Shown here: positions 8,588 to 16,453 of the stretch, piece after piece
How the letters are laid out: the number at the start of each line of letters is the position of its first letter
Numbering within the stretch: position 1 is the stretch's first letter
Assembly (NCBI GenBank): GCA_019309545.1
Contig: JAFDGA010000015.1
Coordinates: 1 to 45,815 of the forward strand
DNA length: 45,815 nucleotides
Direction of reading: 5' to 3'
Source of the DNA: Deltaproteobacteria bacterium
GTDB lineage: Bacteria > Desulfobacterota > Desulfobaccia > Desulfobaccales > Desulfobaccaceae
The notes under the pieces: model-generated
Told to the model about the DNA's origin: nothing
Seen by the model: only the letters and a program-made list of their open reading frames with translations
The model's database searches: none
Position numbers and translations under genes: made by a program

Positions 8588-8589
8588 TA

Positions 8590-9045
8590 ATGGCCACGGT
8601 CGAGGAAGTCCTGGAATTTCTCCCCCGCACTGATTGTGGACAGTGTGGCATGACCTGTGCTGAATTCGCCGCTCTTTTGGTGTCGAGGGATTTATCCCCG
8701 GAAGACTGTCCGGTGCTGCATGAACCCGATTATGCCGGATATATCGAGGCCCTCCATGAGATCCTTGGGCCAGCCGAAGCGGCTCCGACCGCGGGGATGC
8801 TTATTGACCAGGACAAATGCAATGGCTGTGGCATCTGTGTGGCAGTATGCGAATATCACTTGGGCAACTGTGATGAGGCCCGTTTAGGCCGGGGTCCCCG
8901 ACCTCAGGATAAGGTAGTTTTCCATGTGGTCAATGGCACGGTGGTGGTGGTCCACCAGGATCTTTGTTCCCGCTTAATCCAAGCTGCCGAAAGGTGCAAC
9001 AAGTGCGCCGACCATTGCCCGGTCGGAGCCATCACCTTGTTTTAA
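8590..9045 (+). CDS. Iron-sulfur protein: PF04060-type [4Fe-4S] domain plus ferredoxin domain
   Basis: Electron carrier of 151 aa. The N-terminal module resembles the 4Fe-4S domain (PF04060) also seen in corrinoid/acetyl-CoA-synthase and RnfB proteins, with Cys16, Cys19, Cys23 and Cys40. The first gap is C-x2-C-x3-C rather than the more usual x4. The C-terminal part is a two-cluster ferredoxin: Cys77, Cys80, Cys83, Cys87, and Cys126, Cys136, Cys139, Cys143 (CNGCGICVAVC; CNKCADHCPVGAI). The start is 2 bp after the fwdA-like stop, so translation is probably coupled. It occupies the position where FwdF/FwdG polyferredoxins occur in archaeal operons. I infer that it passes electrons between the Fwd-like and Hdr-like proteins. 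Confidence 0.85.
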   Translation: MATVEEVLEFLPRTDCGQCGMTCAEFAALLVSRDLSPEDCPVLHEPDYAGYIEALHEILGPAEAAPTAGMLIDQDKCNGCGICVAVCEYHLGNCDEARLGRGPRPQDKVVFHVVNGTVVVVHQDLCSRLIQAAERCNKCADHCPVGAITLF

Positions 9046-9059
9046 ATTTAGGGATCAAC

Positions 9060-9551
9060 ATGGCTGAGACCTTAGATATTCAAGCTCTGGACCCGCATTT
9101 TAAAGATGAGGTGGCCCAGGAACCCGGATGCGAGCATCTGCTGCGCTGCTTTTCCTGTGGGGTCTGTACCGCTACCTGTCCGGTTAGTGAGATCGAGCCC
9201 AGCTTTAGTCCCAGCCGGATTATCAGGCAGGTCCTTTACGGTCTGCGAGAGCCGCTCCTCTCCTCCCCGGCCCTCTGGTATTGTGCCCGTTGTGCCAATT
9301 GCTCTTTTCAGTGCCCTCAGGATGTCAGGTTTTTGGATATTATACAGGGTTTGCGGAATATGGCCCGGCGTAGCGGCCAGATTAGCGAGGAGCGGGCTGC
9401 CCAGCTGGCCCGGGGCGAGGAGTTGATTCAGGAACTCAGGCGGCGATTCATAGCCGCCATCCTTTCCGGACCTAAGGAAGCAGAAGATCTCAAGGCCACC
9501 CTGATCCAACTGGCCTCGGAATTGGACATCAATGAAGGAAAGGAGCCGTAG
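9060..9551 (+). CDS. HdrC-like iron-sulfur subunit
   Basis: 163-aa homologue of heterodisulfide reductase subunit C (also QmoC/GlpC-like), an electron-transfer subunit with two [4Fe-4S] clusters. Both cysteine sets are complete: Cys30, 33, 36, 40 (CFSCGVCTATCP) and Cys75, 78, 81, 85 (CARCANCSFQCP). There is no membrane segment, so unlike QmoC it is soluble. I start at the ATG 9060, 15 bp after the previous stop; the longer frame overlaps that gene and adds nothing conserved. HdrC normally pairs with HdrB, whose CCG-motif cysteine domains are not found in this window, so the terminal acceptor is unclear. Confidence 0.93.
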   Translation: MAETLDIQALDPHFKDEVAQEPGCEHLLRCFSCGVCTATCPVSEIEPSFSPSRIIRQVLYGLREPLLSSPALWYCARCANCSFQCPQDVRFLDIIQGLRNMARRSGQISEERAAQLARGEELIQELRRRFIAAILSGPKEAEDLKATLIQLASELDINEGKEP

Positions 9552-9557
9552 ACTTAC

Positions 9558-12500
9558 ATGGCCTGGATCCGGCCATTAGAGCGAGTCGTCAGTCCGCGGG
9601 TGCTGGTTGTCGGCGGGGGCATCGCCGGCATGCAGGCCGCCCTGGATGTGGCCAAGGTAGGGCTACCAGTGACGCTGGTCGAACAAGGCCCTTCCATCGG
9701 CGGACTTATGGCCCAACTGGACAAAACTTTCCCTACCAACGATTGTGCCATGTGTATTCTCTCCCCCCGCATGCTGGAGATCGCCCGCCACCCCTTGATT
9801 GAGATTCTGACCTTGACCCAGGTCGTGCAAATCCAGGGAAGGCCCGGAGATTTTCAGGTAGTTTTATGCCGTCGGCCGCGTTTTGTGGACCTCAGCAAAT
9901 GTTCTGGGTGTGGAGAGTGTACCCGGGTCTGTCCCCGCCGCATCCCGGACCCCTATAATCTGGGTCTCAACCAGACCAAAGCTATCCATGTGCCCTTTCC
10001 TCAGGCGGTCCCATTAGCCGCTTATATCATACCCGAAGCCTGCCGTTATTTTGAGGGCAAGAAATGCGAAGCCTGCATCAAGGTTTGCCAGGCCGGAGCC
10101 ATTGATCTTCATCAGACCCCAGAAATTTTGGTTCAGCAATTTGGGGCTGTCATCCTGGCCACCGGGGTTGGCGTAGCCCCGGCGGATAATTTTCCGGGTT
10201 ATGAAAACCCTGACGTGGTCACCAGCCAGGAATTTGAACGCCTCCTGAGCGCCACCGGTCCGCATGCCGGGAAGTTGCTGCGGCCTTCCGATCAGACCCC
10301 ACCAGGCCGCATTGCCTTTATTCAATGCGTCGGCTCCCGCGACCCCAGAGAAGGAGTAGCCCACTGTTCGGCCGTATGTTGCATGGCCAGTCTCAAAGAG
10401 GCACTGGTGGCCAAAGAGATCAGCGCCACCGAAGTTCAGGCGACCATCTTTTATATGGACATCCGAACCCATGGCAAAGGCTTTGAACGTTACCTGCAAC
10501 AGGCTCAAGACCATGGCGTGCAATTAATCCGCTCCCGGGTGACGGCCGTTGGTCCCCGGCCTCAAGGTGGCGTGGTGATCCGCTATACCGACCCCGGCGG
10601 GCGGCCCGATGAAGACTCGTTTGATCTGGCCGTGTTGGCGGTGGGTTTAAGGCCAACGGCAAGTTCCAGACAATGGGTCCGCCGGTTGGGAATGGGTCTC
10701 AATGAATCCGGCTTTATCAAGACCTCGCTCCTGGTTCCAACCACTACAGAGCGGGAAGGAGTATTTATCTGTGGTACGGCCAGTGGGCCCATGGATATCC
10801 CCGAAGCGGTTACGTCGGCCAGTGCCAGCGCCGCCGCGGCTTCACAATTATTGACCCTAGGTGTACGGACCCGGCCTGCTAAAGCCAAATTGCCCGGACC
10901 CCGCCGTGTTGCTGATTATCCTCCCCGGATCGGAGTTTTTCTCTGCCATTGTGGCACCAATATTGCCAAAGTTATCGATATCGGAAAATTAGCCACGGCG
11001 GTTGAAAAGCTGCCCGCTGTGGTCCATGTCGAAGACAACCTGTTTACCTGTTCGGTTGATTCTACCAAGCGGATGAGCGAAACCATCCGGGATTTAGGAC
11101 TCAATAGGGTCGTGGTGGCCGCTTGCACCCCCCGGACCCACGAGGTGGTATTCCGGGAGGTCCTGGCTGAGGCCGGCCTTAATCCGGGCTATTTTGCCTT
11201 TGCCAATATCCGGGAACAGTGCTCCTGGGTGCACCAGGATGACCAAGCCGCAGCCCTTCATAAGGCCGAACACGTGGTGGCCATGGCCGTCGGTCGAGCC
11301 TGGATGCTGACCCCGATTCAACCCCAAGGCTTCCCGGTGAATCCCAAGGCCCTGGTCCTGGGAGGCGGGGTGGCTGGGATGAGTGCGGCCCTGACATTAG
11401 GCGATCAAGGATTTCACACTTATTTGCTGGAGCGCAGCCGAGATTTAGGAGGAATAGCGCGACAATTACATTTCACCTTGGAAGGCGCAGACCCGCAAAA
11501 GTTTTTACAGGAACTGAAGGCCGAAGTCTACCGCCATCCCAATGTTGAGGTCTTAACCCAGACCGAAGCGGTTCAGGTTAATGGGCATGTCGGGCAATTC
11601 CAGACCTTGGTGCGCCAACAAACCGCGGCGGGACCGCTGAAACGTTGGTTGGATCACGGAGTTACGATCGTGGCCACCGGAGGTAGAGTATTTAATCCCC
11701 AGGGGCGCTATCTTTACGGCACCGACCCGCGCATTCTCACCCAACTGGAGTTGGAGGCCCGGATTAAGGCTAATGATCCCCAGTTGGAAAAGGTCCGGCA
11801 GGTGGTGATGATCCAATGTGTGGGCTCTCGAGAACCCGAACATCCCTATTGCAGCCGGATCTGTTGTTCTGAGGCCCTAAAAAACGCCCTCCTGTTAAAA
11901 GAGCGCTATCCTTTGACAGAAGTCATGATTCTTTATCGAGATCTCCGGGCTTATGGCCTCCAAGAGATTTATTATCAAGATGCCAAACAGCAGGGTGTGG
12001 AGTTTATTCCCTTTGACCCGAAACGACCCCCACAGTTAGAGATTACCAAACGCCGGCAACTCAAGCTCTTAATCAGGGATGAACTCCTGGACCAAGAACT
12101 GAGCCTGAGCGCCGATCTGGTGATCTTGAGTGTCGGGATTGAGCCGGCGGTAGGCAGTGACCAAGTAGCCCGACTCCTGGGACTATCCCAGACCCTGGAA
12201 GGTTTCTTCCTGGAGGCCCATCAGAAATTGCGTCCTGTCGATGTGATTAGCGAGGGCATCTTTTTGTGCGGCCTGGCCCATTATCCCAAGACCCTGGGAG
12301 AAACGGTAGCCCAGGCCCAGGCCGCGGCCATCCGCGCTGCCAGTATTTTGTTTCAAACCGAACTGCTCAGTGGTGAGATGGCCGCCTCGATTACTACCGG
12401 CAAATGCCGACGCTGTCTGCACTGTCTGGAAGTGTGCCCCTTTAAAGCGGTGGGGCTGGAGGCTAACGGTAAACCTACGATCCAAACCGAAGTCTGTCAG

Positions 12501-12605
12501 GGCTGCGGAATTTGCGCCTCTGAATGTCCGGCTGAGGCCATTCAGATGAGCCGCATTTCCGATGCGGAATTGGAGGCCCAGATCGATGCGGCTTTAATGG
12601 CCTGA
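9558..12605 (+). CDS. Large HdrA-like flavoprotein with two FAD modules
   Basis: 1015 aa, about twice the core HdrA/QmoA unit. Module 1 (about 1-450) has Rossmann motif VVGGGIAGMQAA (18-29), the family pair Cys63/Cys66, a ferredoxin set at Cys115, 118, 121, 125, and Cys162, 170, 173, 177. Module 2 starts near 455 with the canonical HdrA N-terminal domain (FLCHCGTNIA, FTCSVDS, ACTPRTHE, REQCSWVH). A second FAD domain follows (LGGGVAGMSAAL, about 599-610), and the C-terminal 2[4Fe-4S] ferredoxin lies near 949-995. HdrA is the flavin subunit that bifurcates electrons in methanogens, and Qmo proteins serve sulfate reduction. The N-terminal half resembles QmoA and the rest canonical HdrA. The ATG lies 6 bp after hdrC. 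Predicted cytoplasmic. Confidence 0.95.
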   Translation: MAWIRPLERVVSPRVLVVGGGIAGMQAALDVAKVGLPVTLVEQGPSIGGLMAQLDKTFPTNDCAMCILSPRMLEIARHPLIEILTLTQVVQIQGRPGDFQVVLCRRPRFVDLSKCSGCGECTRVCPRRIPDPYNLGLNQTKAIHVPFPQAVPLAAYIIPEACRYFEGKKCEACIKVCQAGAIDLHQTPEILVQQFGAVILATGVGVAPADNFPGYENPDVVTSQEFERLLSATGPHAGKLLRPSDQTPPGRIAFIQCVGSRDPREGVAHCSAVCCMASLKEALVAKEISATEVQATIFYMDIRTHGKGFERYLQQAQDHGVQLIRSRVTAVGPRPQGGVVIRYTDPGGRPDEDSFDLAVLAVGLRPTASSRQWVRRLGMGLNESGFIKTSLLVPTTTEREGVFICGTASGPMDIPEAVTSASASAAAASQLLTLGVRTRPAKAKLPGPRRVADYPPRIGVFLCHCGTNIAKVIDIGKLATAVEKLPAVVHVEDNLFTCSVDSTKRMSETIRDLGLNRVVVAACTPRTHEVVFREVLAEAGLNPGYFAFANIREQCSWVHQDDQAAALHKAEHVVAMAVGRAWMLTPIQPQGFPVNPKALVLGGGVAGMSAALTLGDQGFHTYLLERSRDLGGIARQLHFTLEGADPQKFLQELKAEVYRHPNVEVLTQTEAVQVNGHVGQFQTLVRQQTAAGPLKRWLDHGVTIVATGGRVFNPQGRYLYGTDPRILTQLELEARIKANDPQLEKVRQVVMIQCVGSREPEHPYCSRICCSEALKNALLLKERYPLTEVMILYRDLRAYGLQEIYYQDAKQQGVEFIPFDPKRPPQLEITKRRQLKLLIRDELLDQELSLSADLVILSVGIEPAVGSDQVARLLGLSQTLEGFFLEAHQKLRPVDVISEGIFLCGLAHYPKTLGETVAQAQAAAIRAASILFQTELLSGEMAASITTGKCRRCLHCLEVCPFKAVGLEANGKPTIQTEVCQGCGICASECPAEAIQMSRISDAELEAQIDAALMA

Positions 12606-12617
12606 ACCGGAGGGAAA

Positions 12618-13037
12618 ATGATACGAGAAAGTTATTGTGGCCTGTGCGATGACTGTCAGTTAGGGAACCGTGATTTCCTAGAGAGCGTCGCTCAGTTGAA
12701 GGAATATGTAGATCAGTTCCGGGCTGACTGGTGGGTGCATTGTTTTCCCGATGGAGAGGGATTCAGTTTTGCTGAATTTCGCAAAGGTATCAACTGGTTT
12801 TTGTCACATACGGAATGCCCCGGGTGCAAGGGCGGACGAGGATTAGAAAATTGCCCCATCCGCATCTGTGCCCGGCAGCGTCATATCGAGCACTGCTACG
12901 AATGCCCGGACCTCAAAGGCTGTGACAAATTCGATCACCTCCTCATTGAATTTCCGGACCTAAAAATTAATCTCCTGCGGCGCCAGTTAAAGTATAAAGC
13001 ATGTCAGTACCATCGGCACCTGGACCAAGCCAAGTAG
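12618..13037 (+). CDS. DUF3795 cysteine-rich protein
   Basis: 139-aa protein of the DUF3795 family, function unknown. It has the family pattern YCGLCDDC at the N-terminus and CPIRICARQRHIEHCYECPDLKGCDKF in the C-terminal half, with thirteen or so cysteines that could bind metal or a cluster. A GGAGGG ribosome site precedes the ATG, and the gene begins 12 bp after hdrA, so it is the last member of the cluster. The context suggests a role in maturing or regulating the iron-sulfur complex, but nothing in the sequence proves it. Confidence 0.85.
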   Translation: MIRESYCGLCDDCQLGNRDFLESVAQLKEYVDQFRADWWVHCFPDGEGFSFAEFRKGINWFLSHTECPGCKGGRGLENCPIRICARQRHIEHCYECPDLKGCDKFDHLLIEFPDLKINLLRRQLKYKACQYHRHLDQAK

Positions 13038-13101
13038 TAAGGACCAGTATCCCCTTCGAGCTTAGGTAATAGACAGTCCCCACCTCCGCCGACCAACTCC
13101 G

Positions 13102-13947
13102 CTAATCATTATAACTTGGTGGGGGGCTGGGAGGAGGAATTGGTTCCGGGTGGGGCTTTCTTTTAGATCCCGGATGGAGCACCGACATTGGGGCCTGATC
13201 CACCGATGGGAGGCCGGGGCCAGGTTTTTTGATATCAAATTCCACCAACGGAGTTGGCGGCTGGGTTAGATTTTCTGGATCATAATCGTAGCTCAACTGG
13301 AATTCCTCGGTTAAGCTCTTGTACATCGCCGGGGTAATGGGCTTCACCTGGATAGCTTTTTGGGGTTCTACTATCGCAAAGTTCATGGGTTTCAGATCAA
13401 GCAGTTCCCCGGTCGATTTATTTTTTACCGACAGCGGATTAATGGCTTCCAAAAGGTAGACATGATCTTGTTCGTCAAGCTTAACTATCCCATCTGTACC
13501 CCTAACTCCGATAACCGAGGTTGGAGTTTCAATAGTAAAATCTGTTGGGGCGGTCTCAAAGAACTTGTGGACAATAAACCGCATCTTACCGGTCAGGGTG
13601 CGCAACAGACTCTGTCGGCGGCCTGCGGCCTCATCAACGAAGTATTGGGCAATTTCCAGAGTGGTTTTCTCTCCCAGAATCAGGATGCTTTCATCCTGAC
13701 ACCATAATTTAGCCTTAGATTCTACCAAGGTGCGGATCTGGTCCCGAGGGTATAACCGGTCTTTTAGTTTAGCCTTTTGAAAGCTCTCATCCGTGGCGGT
13801 TTTTATCTCCGCCTGGCCGGTGATAGCAATGATCTCTGCCGCTGGTTTTTCATCCTGGGCCACCACCGTATGGGTCATAGCCAGTAAGACAAATAAATAC
13901 CCCCATAAAACCAGACGCCACCTTAAGCCATGCTGATTCTGTTGCAT
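13102..13947 (-). CDS. Secreted FecR-domain protein
   Basis: 281 aa with a signal peptide (basic start, then LVLWGYLFVLLAMTHTVVAQ). A FecR-type domain follows, with the hallmark TPTSVIGVRGTDGIV near residue 150. The C-terminus is Pro-rich (PHPEPIPPPSPPP) and probably disordered. The preceding part (GEKTTLEIAQYFVDEAAGRRQSLLRTLTGKMRF) matches FecR proteins that are not sigma-factor regulators but periplasmic or surface proteins. I chose the ATG at 13947, which has AAGGGA upstream; the longer TTG-started frame at 13986 abuts the preceding gene's stop. It follows the barrel gene directly, so the two are likely an operon and may form one envelope structure. Confidence 0.88.
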   Translation of the reverse strand: MQQNQHGLRWRLVLWGYLFVLLAMTHTVVAQDEKPAAEIIAITGQAEIKTATDESFQKAKLKDRLYPRDQIRTLVESKAKLWCQDESILILGEKTTLEIAQYFVDEAAGRRQSLLRTLTGKMRFIVHKFFETAPTDFTIETPTSVIGVRGTDGIVKLDEQDHVYLLEAINPLSVKNKSTGELLDLKPMNFAIVEPQKAIQVKPITPAMYKSLTEEFQLSYDYDPENLTQPPTPLVEFDIKKPGPGLPSVDQAPMSVLHPGSKRKPHPEPIPPPSPPPSYND

Positions 13948-13986
13948 TACGGTATTCCCTTGCTCCTCTTTTGACAAAAAGGGCAA

Positions 13987-15405
13987 CTAAAAGCTCATGG
14001 ACATCAATATCTGGTAGATGTTTCGGTCATATTCAAAATCGGGGATGTTGGACTGCTGGCTGACGTGAATATAACCAGCAATAACATCTAAATAGTCAGT
14101 CACCGGGCGGCGTAATTGGAAAATTACCTCATAATAATTATCATGCCGCCGGTAGCCAAAGAAGGTATCGTTGTTGTCGCAGTTGGTACGGCCGTATTCA
14201 AAGGAAACCCAGGCGAGAATTTGATAAGGGAACATATAGGATAATTCAGTAAGAACTCGATAAGTATGGCCCGACCAATTTACCCCATCGGCCAGTTCCC
14301 GCTCCCAGATACCGCCAACCCGCCATGCCCCCTTGGCTCCCAGGGCGAGGGTCTGATACAGTCCGACCTGATGTAAATAGCCACTGCGCTTGTAATCCGG
14401 GGTCACCGTATAGCGGAAACTACGGTCCTGGAAAAGGTAAGTCAGGTCCCCGGTCAGGATGGGAGTTTCTATCAAACTCAGTCGTAATCCAGCATTATGA
14501 AATTGCGAAAAACGTTCTTCATGCCAGAAGGTCAGATTATAACCATACGAAGGTTCAATCATTAAGCGTCCACGGTAGTATCTTAAATAAATTTCAGCCA
14601 GATTGTCAAAGAAGTTAAACTGATCTAGATTCATATTGATGCCATAATAGCCGGTATAGCGCAGGCCCATAACCATGTTATCGGTTCTGATCGGCCGGTA
14701 TTCACCCCGCGCCATGATTGGGATACGCCAGTCGGCCTTATGTTTGGCAGTTTTCATAAAAGGTAAAACCGTCTGATCGGGAAGGACCTTGACATTGTCA
14801 TCATACTCAATGCCAGTGTATAGAGTCAGGTCAAAAGGCCGCTCGGGCTCCCGACGCGGAGCTGATAAAGCCATTTCATAGACTCGAAAGGCAGGGGCAT
14901 ATTCGGGGGCCAAACCATAACCTGTGGTTAATGCTGATAACGCCACTTCAGGTCGGTTTTTTTGATAGGCGCAAAGCCCTAGATAGTAATGGACCAAGCC
15001 TTCCTGGGGGGTCTCGGCTTTGGCATCCTCTAACCAACGCCGGGCTTCATCATACTGCCCCAGATAATATAAAGTTGCTCCCAAGTAAAGCTTGCCCCGA
15101 GGAACCTGCGGGTTGATATTTAACGCTTCAGTTAAAGCCACTCGGGCCTGGGGGTAGTCCCGCAGAGCAAAGGAAGTTATCCCTAATAATAGCTTGACTT
15201 CGGCATTTTGGGGGTCGACTGCATCCGCCTCAAGCAATTGTTCCCGAGCTTCACGATATTTACCGTCCAAATAGAACTTGGTTCCTCGAGCCAGAAAGAT
15301 TTCTCCTGCCTCTGAGGCCCAGGAAAGACTGGCTTGCCCATCGGCGCCAACCGCAACTAACCACAACATTAAGAAAAACCTGAGGACAGAACCTGAGAAG
15401 CGCAA
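13987..15405 (-). CDS. TPR protein with C-terminal outer-membrane beta-barrel
   Basis: 472 aa. A signal peptide (VLRFFLMLWLVAVGADGQA) is followed by about four tetratricopeptide repeats (residues about 35-180; for example YREAREQLLEADAVDPQNAEVKLLLG). The remaining 270 residues alternate aromatic and polar residues as in a beta-barrel and end in Phe, the usual outer-membrane assembly signal. The layout resembles surface-lipoprotein assembly modifier-like proteins, but I cannot name a substrate. Translation probably begins at the TTG at 15405, which has AAGGAGAG five bases upstream; an out-of-frame ATG lies between. It precedes the FecR-domain gene with no gap. Confidence 0.85.
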   Translation of the reverse strand: MRFSGSVLRFFLMLWLVAVGADGQASLSWASEAGEIFLARGTKFYLDGKYREAREQLLEADAVDPQNAEVKLLLGITSFALRDYPQARVALTEALNINPQVPRGKLYLGATLYYLGQYDEARRWLEDAKAETPQEGLVHYYLGLCAYQKNRPEVALSALTTGYGLAPEYAPAFRVYEMALSAPRREPERPFDLTLYTGIEYDDNVKVLPDQTVLPFMKTAKHKADWRIPIMARGEYRPIRTDNMVMGLRYTGYYGINMNLDQFNFFDNLAEIYLRYYRGRLMIEPSYGYNLTFWHEERFSQFHNAGLRLSLIETPILTGDLTYLFQDRSFRYTVTPDYKRSGYLHQVGLYQTLALGAKGAWRVGGIWERELADGVNWSGHTYRVLTELSYMFPYQILAWVSFEYGRTNCDNNDTFFGYRRHDNYYEVIFQLRRPVTDYLDVIAGYIHVSQQSNIPDFEYDRNIYQILMSMSF

Positions 15406-15778
15406 ACCATCTCTCCTTATCTATATCTAAAGAACAAATGACTGATTAAATTGATTCTATAATTTAGGTTATTCGTCTTAATAAAGTAATATCTCAGAAA
15501 AGTAAAATTCTCCGCCCTTGTAGCATGGGGTTTTTGAAAAATCAAGTCTTTTTTTAGGTTTTTGGGTTGAACAGATTAGAAAAGACGATACTCAGTCTGG
15601 GCAAGCATGGATAATCGTTATCATTTTGAATAAGCCAACAGGAGACCCGAAAGAGGTTGAACTATTACTCCCCTTGAGGTACCGACCAAAAAACCTGAAT
15701 AGGCGATGGGATTCCCCGACCCTAGTCCGGCGCCAGCCACCGACCAGGCGGGCAATAATTGGATTTTCCCCGGGCTGT
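15406..15778. other. Intergenic region, 373 bp
   Basis: AT-rich spacer without a convincing gene. It contains a plausible minus-strand promoter (15517-15545) for the TPR-barrel gene. I see no tRNA, repeat or terminator in the rest. Confidence 0.6.
15517..15545 (-). promoter_or_regulatory. Putative promoter of the TPR-barrel/FecR operon
   Basis: On the minus strand TTGATT (15540-15545) and TACAAG (15517-15522) are 17 bp apart. The predicted leader is about 105 nt. Each hexamer matches the consensus at four of six bases, so this is a moderate call. Confidence 0.35.
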
Positions 15779-15979
15779 TTAGTTAAAATCCTTGTGCGGT
15801 TCTTTATCCAGTTGTTGATGCCAATCAGGATGATTCACGGCCGCACGCTCCTGAAAAAATTGCTCCAGGCGCTGGCGCAAAACCTGTCCTTCTTCACCCA
15901 TCTGGGCCAAGATGTGGTTGGTCAACGGTGAAAGCTGGTGAGCCACGATAATATTCGAGTGCTTATTTCGCTTCCTCAC
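15779..15979 (-). CDS. Small hypothetical protein
   Basis: 66 aa, not recognised. It is hydrophilic and mostly helical by eye (LTNHILAQMGEEGQVLRQRLEQFFQERAAV), with a charged tail. I place the start at a GTG (15979) because GGAGGG lies at ideal distance upstream. The longer frame to 16027 would put that ribosome site inside the gene. It stands alone between two minus-strand operons. The strong ribosome site and a plausible amphipathic helix are the only evidence that it is real. Confidence 0.45.
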   Translation of the reverse strand: MRKRNKHSNIIVAHQLSPLTNHILAQMGEEGQVLRQRLEQFFQERAAVNHPDWHQQLDKEPHKDFN

Positions 15980-16187
15980 AGTGCCCTCCAATGGCCTTAA
16001 AATCATCGATGCTTGATCGTTCTTCAAGGTTTATGCCAGGGTCCTGAGGATCAGTGGATTACGTCGATTTTTGCCTAGACCACGATCAGGTTTATCTACA
16101 AGTCTATACTATAAATAGGCCTTGCCAAAGCTTGGGGGGTAATGATCAATAATGCACTAGATTTCTGTCTGGAGGAGCGGGTGCGGC

Positions 16188-16212
16188 CCGGGCCTGAAGT
16201 GATCAGGCCCGG
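16188..16212. repeat. Perfect 10-bp inverted repeat
   Basis: CCGGGCCTGA, five-base spacer, TCAGGCCCGG. There is no run of T on either strand after the stem, so it is not a typical intrinsic terminator. It could be a factor-bound palindrome or a transcript-end hairpin downstream of the DUF6485 gene. Confidence 0.6.
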
Positions 16213-16249
16213 TAGGATCAAGGTTCTGGTGGTCTTAATTTAAGGCCAA

Positions 16250-16453
16250 TTATGACTTTTTATGTAAGTTTAGGAAGCGGGCAATGGAGCGATCATAGGT
16301 CCGTTCGACCTCGGGGGGGAAAAAACAGGCCGGGAGTTCACCCATCTGGCGATGATAGTGGAGACATTCGCAACAAATACCCTTGCGTTCGCAAGGTTCA
16401 TAGGTGCAATTACAATACTCCAGGTTTTTTTCACGATTGATGCATTCTTTCAT
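16250..16453 (-). CDS. DUF6485 cysteine-rich small protein
   Basis: 67 aa. It has nine cysteines, with a dense N-terminal cluster at positions 4, 14, 16, 21, 27, 28 and 30 ([22 protein letters not shown]). [22 protein letters not shown] follows, matching what I recall of the DUF6485 family. It probably binds a metal; function is unknown. AGGAGG precedes the ATG. The ATG overlaps the glgA stop in an ATGA arrangement, so the two are translationally coupled, which is unusual for a glycogen gene. Confidence 0.8.
   Translation of the reverse strand: MKECINREKNLEYCNCTYEPCERKGICCECLHYHRQMGELPACFFPPEVERTYDRSIARFLNLHKKS

Noticed and set aside
10014-10523. 169-codon minus-strand frame inside hdrA
   Set aside because: Antisense shadow of the HdrA coding frame, with no ribosome site.
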